A model generated the notes under the pieces. It did no database searches. It had not been told where the DNA came from and saw only the letters and a program-made list of their open reading frames with translations. Both the position numbers and the translations under genes were made by a program. A stretch of 64,000 nucleotides of DNA from contig NZ_JRJE01000020.1 of assembly GCF_000763295.1 (NCBI RefSeq), positions 248,001-312,000 of the forward strand, in the 5' to 3' direction. This DNA is from Thalassospira australica (GTDB lineage Bacteria > Pseudomonadota > Alphaproteobacteria > Rhodospirillales > Thalassospiraceae). Positions within the stretch are counted from its first letter, which is position 1; the number at the start of each line of letters is the position of its first letter. Below, in pieces: positions 44,996-53,789 of the stretch.

Positions 44996-45895
44996 CTAAT
45001 TGGCAAACAACAGGGCCACCCCGGCAAAGGCCAGACAGGTTCCCGCGACCGCCTGCCAACCGACAGGTTTGCGCAAAACGGCCCCTTCATAGACAATCAG
45101 CAAAACCGGCGGCAAAGCCATCAGCGTCGATGCAATGCCGACGTTGGCATTCTGCACGGCCAACATCGAAAGCCACACCCCCACGGCTGGCCCGATCAAA
45201 GCGCCCAGAAACAACCATTTGCCCACATCGGGAGCAATGCATGCGGTAACAGTCCGTCGAACACGGCCCAGAACCAAAGCAACACCCCACATCGCCAAAA
45301 CTGCAACCAGCGTTCTGATCCAGGTCGCCGACAGCGCGGAATAGCCATCAATCAATGCATATTTCGCCGTAATCAGATTGGCAACCTGCCCAACCGCCCC
45401 ACCAAAACCAAACAGAATCCCGACAACATACTGACGCCCGCCGAGCCCCAGCGGACGGCCCTTTTTGCCCAGAATGACCAAAAGAACACCGCCGACCCCA
45501 CAGGCAATGCCAGTGATTTCAATCGGGCGCAGGGTTTCACCAAACAAAAGCCAGGCCAGAAGTGCCCCCATGATCGGGACTGTCGACATCAACAACATCG
45601 ACAGCCGCGCGCCAATCATGACGAAGGCCTGAAACAGCATGGCATCGCCGATCACAAGCCCCAGAATGGATGACAACGACAACCAGCCCATCTGTTCCCA
45701 GCTAACACTGCTTGGCCAAGGATGCCCTTCAAGAATCCAGTGCAGAACTGTCAAACACACAATCGAACAGGCCAGCCGCCCGCGATTGACTGTTTGCGCG
45801 CCAGCCTTTCCACCGATATTGGAAAAGATCATGCTTGATGTCGCCCAACAGAGCGCAGCGGTAAAGGCGGCAGCTTCGCCAAACAAAGGGATCAT
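44996..45895 (-). CDS. EamA-family (DMT) transporter
   Basis: About 300 residues with ten predicted membrane helices in two repeated EamA halves ('AAAFTAALCWATSSMIFSNIG' opens the first; 'GKWLFLGALIGPAVGVWL' and 'TLMALPPVLLIVYEGAVL' lie in the second). These are metabolite/drug exporters or solute carriers of the inner membrane; the substrate is unknown. The ATG at 45895 gives the normal length, but lacks a clear ribosome site; a GTG at 45955 is an alternative. Confidence 0.88.
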   Translation of the reverse strand: MIPLFGEAAAFTAALCWATSSMIFSNIGGKAGAQTVNRGRLACSIVCLTVLHWILEGHPWPSSVSWEQMGWLSLSSILGLVIGDAMLFQAFVMIGARLSMLLMSTVPIMGALLAWLLFGETLRPIEITGIACGVGGVLLVILGKKGRPLGLGGRQYVVGILFGFGGAVGQVANLITAKYALIDGYSALSATWIRTLVAVLAMWGVALVLGRVRRTVTACIAPDVGKWLFLGALIGPAVGVWLSMLAVQNANVGIASTLMALPPVLLIVYEGAVLRKPVGWQAVAGTCLAFAGVALLFAN

Positions 45896-46049
45896 GGGGC
45901 GCGTTTCCGAGTTTTGTTCTATTGCCGGTTTTTCACCGGATTGGTCGCGGGGCACAACCGGTTATCCATAAGCGTGATTTTGCTGGTGTTTGCAATTGCG
46001 ATTTTTCCTGCGCACCGTATGTTCATGAAAACATCCCACCAAGGATACA

Positions 46050-46817
46050 ATGATGAGCAAGGCGCAGCAGGACGACAGCACCGGAAAACCGTTCAAGGGC
46101 ATTCGTCGTCATCTTCAGGACGGCGAAGTGGTGATCATGGATTTGCCGATTTCACCGGTGTCGGTTCTGATCCCCGGACTGATCAAAATCATCTGGATCG
46201 CGGTCCTGATCTACGCATCGTATCACTGGCGCGAAATCTATGATTTTCTGATGCCGGAATTCAAAAGCCTTCTGACCGGCCCCGAAGCGTTTGCCGCCCT
46301 TGATCAGATTTGGGAAGACTATCAGTTCGTCTTTTCCTTTGCCCTGATCGGTCTGATCCTGGCGGGCATCATGATTGTGTGGAAAATCATGCGCCGTGCT
46401 CTTGGGGTCTCAACCCAGGCAGCGATGGACAGCATTCTGCTGCCACTCACCGCCATTCGCGATCTGTTTTTCTTTGAACGGGTGATCACCAACAACCGGA
46501 TCGTGACGCGCAGTGGCGTCCTGCGCAAAGATCAGGATGACCGTGGGTTTGAAGCCATCAAATCTACAAAGATCAGCAAAAGTGTCGTTGGCAATATTTT
46601 TGACTATGGCGATCTGCATATCACCGACCGCCTCGGGCACAGCTTTACACTTCATCAGGTCACCCGCCCCGAAGATGTTGCCAAAACCCTGTCGGATTTC
46701 TTTGGCCGGGTACACGCCAAACGCGATCAGACAGCCCCCATCGACATCACCCATCGAGGCCGCGATGATTTGATCGAGGACACTCAATCAAATTCGCTTT
46801 CAGGCCCGCAAGGGTGA
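46050..46817 (+). CDS. PH-domain (bPH_2-like) membrane protein
   Basis: A 255-residue protein. Two hydrophobic helices (about 36-58, 'VLIPGLIKIIWIAVLIYASY', and 92-113, 'FVFSFALIGLILAGIMIVW') precede a bacterial pleckstrin-like domain ('ERVITNNRIVTRSGVL', 'IKSTKISKSVVGNIFDYGDL'). Family members are of unknown function, often involved in envelope integrity. AAGGAT stands before the doublet ATGATG; either ATG may be used. Confidence 0.85.
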   Translation: MMSKAQQDDSTGKPFKGIRRHLQDGEVVIMDLPISPVSVLIPGLIKIIWIAVLIYASYHWREIYDFLMPEFKSLLTGPEAFAALDQIWEDYQFVFSFALIGLILAGIMIVWKIMRRALGVSTQAAMDSILLPLTAIRDLFFFERVITNNRIVTRSGVLRKDQDDRGFEAIKSTKISKSVVGNIFDYGDLHITDRLGHSFTLHQVTRPEDVAKTLSDFFGRVHAKRDQTAPIDITHRGRDDLIEDTQSNSLSGPQG

Positions 46818-46862
46818 CGTGTTAGGATACACCTTCACAATATTGCGGTTATGCTGCCACGC

Positions 46863-47546
46863 CTATTGCTGCATTGCATTAATGTAAAATTGCGGTCCGT
46901 TCCGATGATAGGCCGCAACGGCCTGATCTAGTGAAGACAATTGGCCGGATTTTTCGCGGCTAATCCACATATAAAATTTCTCGATACCTTGCTCATGCAC
47001 AAATTCTGGCGGTATCTGGCTTTCATATAAATTGAAAGTGGCGCCATCCATCAGGATAGCATCAAGCCGTTCATTCAACAGCATGGCAACCATGACATCG
47101 AAACTGGGCAATCGAACCCGGTTGGTAACATTCTTTGAAAACTGGTTGTGCCATATTGCGCCAAGCAAGATGCCCAGACTGGTATCTTTTAAATCAGCAA
47201 GGGTCCTGATGTCATCATGACGGCTGATAAGGAGCCGTTGCGTTCCGCCGATTGCAGTCGGAATACGGATAAAATCGCCGTCCTTACCCGGATTGTATTG
47301 CGCAATCCGCAAAATTTCCCCGTCTATTCCTCCGCTCAGGAGGGTTTCTGTCGACCGTTTGTTCGGCAAATATTTTATCGAAGCGCATATGTCGTGATAT
47401 GCCATCACCAGCATGAACATTTGACCGGCATTTCGACCTGTCACGTCATCCGGAGCACCGAAGCGCAAACATTCCTCAGCCTTTGTTGCCTGGCCCGGCA
47501 TCATCACATACAGAAACCACAAGACTATTCCAAAGAATAGCTTCAT
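46863..47546 (-). CDS. Periplasmic binding-protein-like (PBP2) protein, orphan, paralogue 1
   Basis: A 227-residue exported protein: signal peptide 1-23, then the two-lobe PBP2 fold of the family-3 solute-binding type. Shared landmarks with the paralogues at 50406 and 51430: 'EECLRFGAPDD' at the N-terminus, 'LPNKRSTETLLSGGIDGEI', 'DIRTLADLKDTSLGILLG' and 'MLLNERLDAILMDG'. No permease or ATPase gene is nearby, so it may deliver its ligand to a signalling partner rather than to a transporter. The ATG at 47546 has GAGAG upstream. Confidence 0.75.
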   Translation of the reverse strand: MKLFFGIVLWFLYVMMPGQATKAEECLRFGAPDDVTGRNAGQMFMLVMAYHDICASIKYLPNKRSTETLLSGGIDGEILRIAQYNPGKDGDFIRIPTAIGGTQRLLISRHDDIRTLADLKDTSLGILLGAIWHNQFSKNVTNRVRLPSFDVMVAMLLNERLDAILMDGATFNLYESQIPPEFVHEQGIEKFYMWISREKSGQLSSLDQAVAAYHRNGPQFYINAMQQ

Positions 47547-47955
47547 CAAATATCTCTCACTCTGGTATTTCCTTTTTACTACCCGGGCGAAAATATGATG
47601 CTGCAAGAATGCACTCAGGGGTGCGAATTGTCATATCTACGCGTTCTGATGTGCTGTTTTTTTATCACTCCTTTATAAACACTTATACGGAATGATAGGA
47701 ACCCAAGAAGAAATTTTTACAACAAGTTATTTCCGCACCATTAATGAAAAATAGCTGGCCACAGCGAGCCGCACACTGACAGTTCTCAGGTTCACTCATT
47801 CACGCTTGGGTACCCGAAGTCATCTTCCGGAACGGAGTACTGACAATTGCGTTAAATACCCGAATTTATGTTCGCGATGGCTGCTTCACCGTGTGATGGA
47901 TAAACACGGTAATATTTGCATTCCAAATGCACATTTTGGTGTGTAGAATAGCATC
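47547..47955. other. Divergent intergenic region before the Rrf2 gene
   Basis: About 410 bp, AT-rich, with promoters for the PBP2 and Rrf2 genes. It contains one dyad, GCAT-N5-ATGC (47918-47930), described separately. Nothing else recognisable. Confidence 0.45.
47917..47931. promoter_or_regulatory. Putative NsrR operator, copy 1
   Basis: TGCATT-CCA-AATGCA, a perfect 6-bp dyad, 25 bp before the Rrf2-family start. It has the GCAT-N5-ATGC form found again before the truncated haemoglobin gene. Autoregulation is inferred. Confidence 0.55.
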
Positions 47956-48408
47956 ATGCAGCTTTCACGTTTCACAGACTATGCCTTGCGGGTCACGATG
48001 CACCTGGCGGTTGCCAACGGGCGCTTGATGTCGACCCGCGAAATTGCCGCAATCCATGACGCCAAATACAATCATTTGGCCAAGGTCACACAATGGCTGG
48101 CGACTGAGGGATATATCGAAACCATCCGGGGACGTTCGGGGGGCATCACCCTGGCCAAGCGGCCCGAGGATATTTACGTTGGCACGCTTGTGCGCAAGCT
48201 TGAAAGTCAGTCATCGCTGGTGGAATGCATGCGCGAGGATGGCGGCGACTGTCGTTTATCCCCGGCCTGTGGTCTTGCAAGTATTCTGAAAGACGCCGAA
48301 GAGTCGTTTTTCAAGACCCTTGATCAGTTCACACTGGCAGATGTTTTGAAGCGGCAAAGCGGTCTTTTTGACCTTCTTCTTGGCATGAACACAGAAAAAC
48401 CATCTTAA
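47956..48408 (+). CDS. nsrR: Rrf2-family regulator, NsrR-like
   Basis: A 150-residue protein with the Rrf2 winged helix ('LSRFTDYALRVTMHLAV', recognition 'NHLAKVTQWLATEGYIETI'). Cys91, Cys99 and Cys105 in 'ECMREDGGDCRLSPACGL' are the iron-sulfur ligands of NsrR, a nitric-oxide-sensing repressor. Adjacent genes for two haemoglobins support that assignment. Two matching dyads lie before this gene and the next. The ORF ends 114 bp before the truncated haemoglobin gene. Confidence 0.9.
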   Translation: MQLSRFTDYALRVTMHLAVANGRLMSTREIAAIHDAKYNHLAKVTQWLATEGYIETIRGRSGGITLAKRPEDIYVGTLVRKLESQSSLVECMREDGGDCRLSPACGLASILKDAEESFFKTLDQFTLADVLKRQSGLFDLLLGMNTEKPS

Positions 48409-48493
48409 AATCAATGAATTAACCCCAACATTTCCAGCAGAAACAAAACCGTCTTAAAATAAGTATTTACAATGCATGTTTTAATTAATATAC

Positions 48494-48506
48494 GCATTTT
48501 AGATGC
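48494..48506. promoter_or_regulatory. Putative NsrR operator, copy 2
   Basis: GCAT-TTTAG-ATGC lies 16 bp before the truncated haemoglobin start, in the same GCAT-N5-ATGC arrangement as the dyad at 47917-47931. It would place the two haemoglobins under NO control (inference). Confidence 0.55.
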
Positions 48507-48522
48507 TTATTAAGAGGCTGCC

Positions 48523-48963
48523 ATGACCCACGCCAATGATCTTGACCCAGAACAAATCACGACCCTGCTGTCTGTTTTTTATGGACGCGTGCGCAAGGAT
48601 CCCGAAATTGGTCCGGTCTTTAACCGGATCGTCGATGACTGGGATGAACACCTGACGCGGCTCGAGGACTTCTGGTCATCCCTGATGCTTGCATCCGGGC
48701 GTTACAAGGGTAATCCGCTTGCCATGCATGCCCTTCATGGCGATCTCATCACCCCGACCATGTTTGACAGCTGGCTTGCAATCTGGGCCCGAACCACAGA
48801 TGAACTTCTGCCCCCTGATATCGCCAGCATCATGCAAACCAAGGCGCACCGAATTGCCGAACGGCTGAAAACCGTGATGTATGAACCGTCCCACGGGGAG
48901 GCAACGGTCACCCCCTGCCCGCACAATGTTGTCGATGCATCCCCGGACGCCCCACCGGGATAG
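48523..48963 (+). CDS. Group III truncated haemoglobin
   Basis: A 146-residue heme protein of the group III truncated type. The proximal histidine is probably His72 ('AMHALHGDLITPTMFDSWL'); 'FYGRVRKDPEIGPVFN' opens the globin fold. AAGAGG precedes the ATG. These globins bind or detoxify NO and other ligands in the cytosol. It directly follows the NsrR-like gene and precedes flavohaemoglobin, forming an NO-response group. Confidence 0.92.
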   Translation: MTHANDLDPEQITTLLSVFYGRVRKDPEIGPVFNRIVDDWDEHLTRLEDFWSSLMLASGRYKGNPLAMHALHGDLITPTMFDSWLAIWARTTDELLPPDIASIMQTKAHRIAERLKTVMYEPSHGEATVTPCPHNVVDASPDAPPG

Positions 48964-49112
48964 GTCACGGCTGCCAATACAGTTTGCGCTGATTGAAAAC
49001 GCCCCTCACGCCCCCTCTTGCCACCCTGTTGCAACTCCTCCCTCCCCGGCGCGCATTGGAGTGCCGGAACCCTTCCCCGTTGCTTCACCACGACTTCAAG
49101 GAGACATTAGCC

Positions 49113-50327
49113 ATGTCAAAGCCCCTTTCACCGCGCACCATCGAACTGGTCAAATCGACAGTGCCTGCACTTTCTGCACGCGGGACGGACATCACCACAG
49201 TAATGTACGAAAAACTGTTTCGTGATGCGCACATCCGTGCCCTGTTCAACCATTCCAATCAGGGTGAAAACGGATCACAGGTTCATGCCCTTGCTACGGC
49301 GATCCTTGCCTATGCGCGCAATATCGACAATCTTGATGCGCTGGTTCCTGTGGTCGAACGGATCGCGCACAAACATATCGGCTATCACATCCTGCCAGAG
49401 CATTACGACTATGTCGTCCGTGCCCTCATTGGCGCAATTGCCGATGTTCTGGGAGATGCCGTAAATGACGAAATTCTTCAAGCATGGGGTGAGGCCTACT
49501 GGTTCCTTGCCAATATCCTGATCGACCGGGAAGCCAATATCCGCAACGACCTTGAAAGCCGCAAGGGTGGCTGGAACGGATGGCGCAACTTTGCAATTTC
49601 TGGCAAACAGCGCGAAAGCGATGTTATCACGTCATTCACCCTGTCGCCGGTTGACGGCATGCCGGTTCTGGCCCACAGACCGGGTCAGTATCTTACGCTG
49701 CGCCTGAAGCTTGGCGATGGTCGCACGATCAAGCGTAACTATTCAATTTCCTGTGCACCGAACAACGATCAATATCGGATTTCGGTAAAACTTGAAGCCA
49801 ATGGTCTTGGCGGCTCACGCTTCTTGCATGAAGAGGCACAGCTTGGCGATATCATTCAACTTACCCCGCCTGCTGGTGACTTTTTCCTGCCTGATGAACC
49901 AGAGCGCCCTGTTGTTTTGCTATCGGCCGGTGTTGGCCTGACACCGATGGTCAGCATGGTCGAAACCATCGGCGCGCATTACCCGGATATCGAAGTGCAT
50001 TATGTCCATGGTGCGCTCAACAGCAGCACCCATGCCATGGATAAACATGTTCGCACCATCGCCCGCCAACACGGCAAAATGTCGGTCATGACTTTTTACA
50101 GCAACCCCACACCCCAGGATGTTTGCGGCAAAACCCATGATCAGGACGGTTATATTTCCCCGGACTGGTTGGCCGAAAACACGCCGCTTGGCAATGCGGA
50201 TGTCTTTCTGTGCGGCCCCAAACCGTTTCTGCGCGGGATGGTCGCAGCACTCGGGTCACGTGGTGTGCGTTCTGAACGTATCCATTACGAATTTTTCGGC
50301 CCTACGGACGAAGACATTGCAGCTTGA
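49113..50327 (+). CDS. hmp: Flavohaemoglobin, NO dioxygenase
   Basis: A 404-residue protein that turns NO and O2 into nitrate using NAD(P)H. The globin part (1-140) has the proximal heme His88 in 'HKHIGYHILPEHYDYV'. The FAD domain shows 'RTIKRNYSISCAPN'. The NAD(P)H domain holds 'VLLSAGVGLTPMVSM' and 'VFLCGPKPF'. The ATG at 49113 follows AGGAG by 10 nt and matches the family N-terminus. The 149-bp gap to the truncated haemoglobin holds no operator-like dyad, so both are probably co-transcribed. A terminator follows at 50336-50363. Confidence 0.96.
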   Translation: MSKPLSPRTIELVKSTVPALSARGTDITTVMYEKLFRDAHIRALFNHSNQGENGSQVHALATAILAYARNIDNLDALVPVVERIAHKHIGYHILPEHYDYVVRALIGAIADVLGDAVNDEILQAWGEAYWFLANILIDREANIRNDLESRKGGWNGWRNFAISGKQRESDVITSFTLSPVDGMPVLAHRPGQYLTLRLKLGDGRTIKRNYSISCAPNNDQYRISVKLEANGLGGSRFLHEEAQLGDIIQLTPPAGDFFLPDEPERPVVLLSAGVGLTPMVSMVETIGAHYPDIEVHYVHGALNSSTHAMDKHVRTIARQHGKMSVMTFYSNPTPQDVCGKTHDQDGYISPDWLAENTPLGNADVFLCGPKPFLRGMVAALGSRGVRSERIHYEFFGPTDEDIAA

Positions 50328-50335
50328 CCAACAAG

Positions 50336-50363
50336 AAAAGGTGCCCGGACCCGGGCCCCTTTT
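50336..50363. terminator. Bidirectional terminator between hmp and the PBP2 gene
   Basis: Hairpin with arms AAAAGG-GCCCGG and CCGGGC-CCTTTT, one mismatch, flanked by T on one side and A on the other; it can serve both convergent genes. Confidence 0.8.
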
Positions 50364-50405
50364 CCTGTCCTTGCAACCAACGCGGTTCGGCGTGGTTCGA
50401 AAATC

Positions 50406-51128
50406 TTATGATTTGATTTCAAAAAGATCGTCTCGTTCGGCACGGAAAATATAAGTCCCGCGATTGAACTGCGGCAACAGCGGTTCAAACTCTTTGCGAA
50501 GCCAGCTATAGGTCGTGAGTGTCTCAAGCTCGATCATGCGATATCCATCCGGGACGCCGTCAGACTGATTAAGCGAGAAATCATCAATCAACAGACCATC
50601 CAGACGGCCCATACGCAACATCCGAAGCATCATGTTCGCCCCACCGGGGACTGTAACGATCTCGGCATGGCCAGTCAGTTCTTCCATGCCCCAGTCATCG
50701 CCAAGCCAGACACCAATTTCCTGATTCTTGAGATCGCTTAAGGCATTTACGGTTTGGTCTGCTGTAATCAGGACGCTTTTGGGACGCCCGACGACAACGC
50801 CACCCGTGACAAGCGGGATGCCCGCAGTCGTGCGGATGCTGTCCACACTGGAAAACACACCGTCAATCTCACCTCGTTTTAACGAGATTTTCGTGCGCTT
50901 GTTGGGCAACCAAACCGGTTGCACACACAGCCCTGCCTTGGCCATTGCCGCACGATAGAGTTCGCCAGAACGCACATGATCGGCCATCTCCGGCAAGGCG
51001 ATTTTCAAACAGATGTCTTCATTCGCCTTTGCCGTTGGCAATAATTCAAATGACAGGAAAAGCGCTGTCAGAAAAATGACAGCAAACACGCACGAACGTA
51101 CAATCGCATTTTGTTTGCGAAATAACAT
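50406..51128 (-). CDS. Periplasmic binding-protein-like (PBP2) protein, orphan, paralogue 2
   Basis: A 240-residue exported protein. Hydrophobic signal segment 10-32 ('VFAVIFLTALFLSFELL'), cleavage near 'AKA'. The PBP2 lobe landmarks repeat those of 46863 and 51430: 'DICLKIALPE', 'AGLCVQPVWLPNKRTKISL', 'LSDLKNQEIGVWLGDDWG' and 'RMGRLDGLLIDDFSLN'. It has two conserved cysteines likely to form a disulfide. There is no adjacent permease. It is most like the gene at 51430-52185, so the pair probably arose by tandem duplication. Confidence 0.78.
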   Translation of the reverse strand: MLFRKQNAIVRSCVFAVIFLTALFLSFELLPTAKANEDICLKIALPEMADHVRSGELYRAAMAKAGLCVQPVWLPNKRTKISLKRGEIDGVFSSVDSIRTTAGIPLVTGGVVVGRPKSVLITADQTVNALSDLKNQEIGVWLGDDWGMEELTGHAEIVTVPGGANMMLRMLRMGRLDGLLIDDFSLNQSDGVPDGYRMIELETLTTYSWLRKEFEPLLPQFNRGTYIFRAERDDLFEIKS

Positions 51129-51429
51129 TTACCACCCCCAAGGCAGCCTCAAACCCGGTCGTTTGCAGGATGGGCTGCTTTGCATTTATCAATGCCCGCC
51201 GTCATTTGTTGCGGTCAGGTCATCTTTTTACGTCTTTTTGCACGGCGTTTTGCCGCGAAGGCAGAACTATAAGGTCAGCGACGGGGCCGTGGCAAGCGCA
51301 AGCAAAACCGGGGGCGGCAGCAGATAACCCTTAGTCATAGTGCAGCATTTTATACTGCAGACTAAGCCAATGAAATGATTTGGGGTTTGCAAAATCATGT
51401 CGCACCGCACACTGGCGCCATATCTGATT
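51129..51429. other. Gap between two PBP2 paralogues
   Basis: 301 bp. Contains the promoter of the left paralogue. No repeat, RNA or coding signal was noticed. Confidence 0.4.
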
Positions 51430-52185
51430 TTATTCGCAAGCAGTGCGGTCAATCTGGCGACAGGGCGCGTTTTTACGCCGTGACCTGATCTTGCGGAGGA
51501 ATTCCGTGGTGCCTGCATTGAACTGCGCCAACACGTCGGCATGTTCAGCATCCAACCAGCTATGCACGATCAGTTTCCTGACCCGAATGGATGTATAACC
51601 GTCCGGCACACCGCCAACCAGCTGCAACGAGGAACTGTTGATCAGCAATCCGTCGACACGGCCGTGTTCAAGCATATCAATCATCATTGGCGGCCCACCC
51701 GGACACTCCACCAAATGGGGGTAGTCCCTAAGCATCTGTTCAGACCAGGTTACCCCAAGCCAAACACCAATTCTTTCGCTGGTAAGGTCTTTGAGCGTGG
51801 TAACGGTCCCCTCCGGGACAACAAGCAGCCCATCCGGGTTTCCCACCTGTACCCCGCGCACGACAGGAACACCAACTTGCTCAGCAAAGATGTCGAGGCC
51901 TGCGAAAACACCATCGATATCGCCAGAGGGAATTGAACGAATTGCCCTGGCATTGGGCATGCGCACCGGATCGACACATACACCTGCCCCGTGCATGACT
52001 GCGCGGTACATATCAAATGGAATTGAATCCTTTGATGCCTCGGGAAAGGCGATCCGCAAACAATCATCGTTCCCGGTATTTGCCTGCGCGCTTGGTAGTA
52101 GCTGCAAAGACAGGAAAATGGCCAAAACAATAATGATGACCGTGACACAATTGCGCACAGTTTTCATCTGAGACCTGAAAGCCAT
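51430..52185 (-). CDS. Periplasmic binding-protein-like (PBP2) protein, orphan, paralogue 3
   Basis: A 251-residue exported protein with a signal segment ('VTVIIIVLAIFLSLQLL') and cleavage near 'AQA'. Landmarks: 'DDCLRIAFPEA', 'GVCVDPVRMPNARAIRS', 'LKDLTSERIGVWLGVTW' and 'HGRVDGLLINSSSLQLV'. It is a close paralogue of the gene to its left; the C-terminus is basic ('RKIRSRRKNAPCRQIDR') and differs. Stop at 51430. An ATG six codons downstream of the chosen start is also possible. Confidence 0.78.
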   Translation of the reverse strand: MAFRSQMKTVRNCVTVIIIVLAIFLSLQLLPSAQANTGNDDCLRIAFPEASKDSIPFDMYRAVMHGAGVCVDPVRMPNARAIRSIPSGDIDGVFAGLDIFAEQVGVPVVRGVQVGNPDGLLVVPEGTVTTLKDLTSERIGVWLGVTWSEQMLRDYPHLVECPGGPPMMIDMLEHGRVDGLLINSSSLQLVGGVPDGYTSIRVRKLIVHSWLDAEHADVLAQFNAGTTEFLRKIRSRRKNAPCRQIDRTACE

Positions 52186-52560
52186 TCAATTCCCCTGCGA
52201 CGGTATTTGTTTTTTAATTATTCCGCCCCAACCCCATCTACCGGCCACGCCTTAGCACCCCCTAAGCAAACCGATAGACCGTATTTCCCAGACCTTGTCC
52301 CGATCTGTTTGGCACAGAGCTTAGGCTCAGAACAGGCAGTTGACCAGCATTTGCCGCCGTCATAGGGAAAATATTGCAAGGCGTTGCAAACACTTGATCT
52401 TGCCTATCATGCCAAGCTTCCATGACCACCGCGCATTGGCTTTGCACGGGCCCTTGGGGAACAACCATGCCGCTCATCAGTTACATTATCAAAGCGTGTT
52501 GCGCCAAACGCCAACATCCGGGACCGGACCCCATACCCCTTTGATCGTGGAACACCCTTT
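52186..52560. other. Divergent intergenic region
   Basis: 375 bp between the third PBP2 gene and the exchanger gene; carries their promoters. Short open frames on both strands have no recognisable product. Confidence 0.4.
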
Positions 52561-53598
52561 ATGCCCTTTCACCTCGCTGATCAGTCTCTTGGCCTGATCT
52601 TTGTTATCTTTGCCATTTGTACGCTGGTGATTGGCGTTGCCGGAACGCGGCTGGCCGGCATTGCGGTCAAGCTTGCCGAACGCACCGGCATGGGACAAAT
52701 CATCGCAGGTGCCCTGTTTGTTGGCATGTCAACCAGCCTTCCGGGCAGTGTTTTATCCGTGACCACCGCGTGGCAAGGGCATACCGACCTTGCCATTGGC
52801 AATGCGCTTGGCGGGATTGCAGCCCAGACGACGTTTCTGGCAATTGCCGATCTGGTCTATCGCAAAGGTAATCTTGAACATGCCGCAGCCAGTGCAACGG
52901 GTTTGGCCCAGACCACCTTGCTTGTCAGTATGCTTTCCGTGCCGATACTGGCCTATGCCGGGCCGGAATGGATGATCTTTCACATTCACCCGGCTTCCAT
53001 CCTGTTGTTTGTGATTTACGGGTTTGGTCTAAGCTTACTGTCGGAAATTCGTGATGAACCGATGTGGCATCCCAAGAAAACCGACCTGACCCAAGAAGAC
53101 GCCAAACAGGATGCACAGGACCACCACCCGGAAACCAGCACCCGTCTTTGGACTGAATTTCTTGCCTTTGCCCTTTTAACCGCACTTGCCGGTCATGTGA
53201 TTGGTCAAGCCGGTCTGGCAATTGTTGATAAGACCGGCATCAGTGAAACCGCTGTCGGCACCTTCCTGACGGCGATATCCACATCCTTCCCGGAATTTGT
53301 TTCGGCCATTGCCGCTGTGCGTATGGGGGCAGTCAATCTGGCTGTTGGCGACATCATCGGCGGCAATGCCTTTGATGTGCTGTTTCTGGCCGCATCCGAC
53401 TTTGCCTATCGCGAAGGATCCATCTATGCGGCGTTTACCAACCAGCACCTGTTTACCATCGCGCTGGTCATTCTGATGAGTGGGGTTTTGCTGTTGGGCA
53501 TGCTCAACCGCGAACGACGCGGCATTGGCAATATCGGCTGGGAAAGTGTCGCGATGCTTACGCTTTATGGCGGATCGATATTTTATCTGGCGGGGTAA
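52561..53598 (+). CDS. Sodium/calcium exchanger family membrane protein
   Basis: A 345-residue inner-membrane antiporter of the CaCA superfamily. Both ion-binding alpha repeats are visible: 'GMSTSLPGSVLSVTTAW' with 'AIGNALGG', and 'AISTSFPEFVSAIAAVR' with 'VGDIIGGNAFD'. About ten helices flank a hydrophilic central loop (160-200, 'EDAKQDAQDHHPETS'). The first repeat has Pro-Gly where the second has the canonical Pro-Glu, so one acidic ligand is missing in repeat 1. It exchanges Ca2+ or another cation for Na+ or H+. Confidence 0.9.
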   Translation: MPFHLADQSLGLIFVIFAICTLVIGVAGTRLAGIAVKLAERTGMGQIIAGALFVGMSTSLPGSVLSVTTAWQGHTDLAIGNALGGIAAQTTFLAIADLVYRKGNLEHAAASATGLAQTTLLVSMLSVPILAYAGPEWMIFHIHPASILLFVIYGFGLSLLSEIRDEPMWHPKKTDLTQEDAKQDAQDHHPETSTRLWTEFLAFALLTALAGHVIGQAGLAIVDKTGISETAVGTFLTAISTSFPEFVSAIAAVRMGAVNLAVGDIIGGNAFDVLFLAASDFAYREGSIYAAFTNQHLFTIALVILMSGVLLLGMLNRERRGIGNIGWESVAMLTLYGGSIFYLAG

Positions 53599-53636
53599 AC
53601 CGCATCCGTTCAGCCCAAGCCGCTGCTTCTCGCCGT

Positions 53637-53789
53637 TTAGAGAACTTCCTTAACCTTGCTCGCAAGGTCATTTACCAAGAGCTTAAAAAGGAGGAATCGT
53701 CCTTCACTAAGTTGATCATGACTGGATCCTCTGGTCTCGTCGAAACAAATATCACTTTTATATCCAGCGATACGTAATGCCAAACCCAT
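53637..53789 (-). pseudogene. Remnant of a receiver-type C-terminal region
   Basis: I translated a 50-codon frame ending 'DLASKVKEVL' then stop; CckA here ends '[10 protein letters not shown]' then stop. The preceding part ('GYKSDICFDETRG', 'SEGRFLLFK') is like a receiver-domain tail, but the phospho-acceptor region is absent and a stop lies just upstream of the frame. There is no ribosome site before the ATG at 53789. It could be a decayed response-regulator or hybrid kinase gene, or a tiny expressed protein. Confidence 0.5.
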
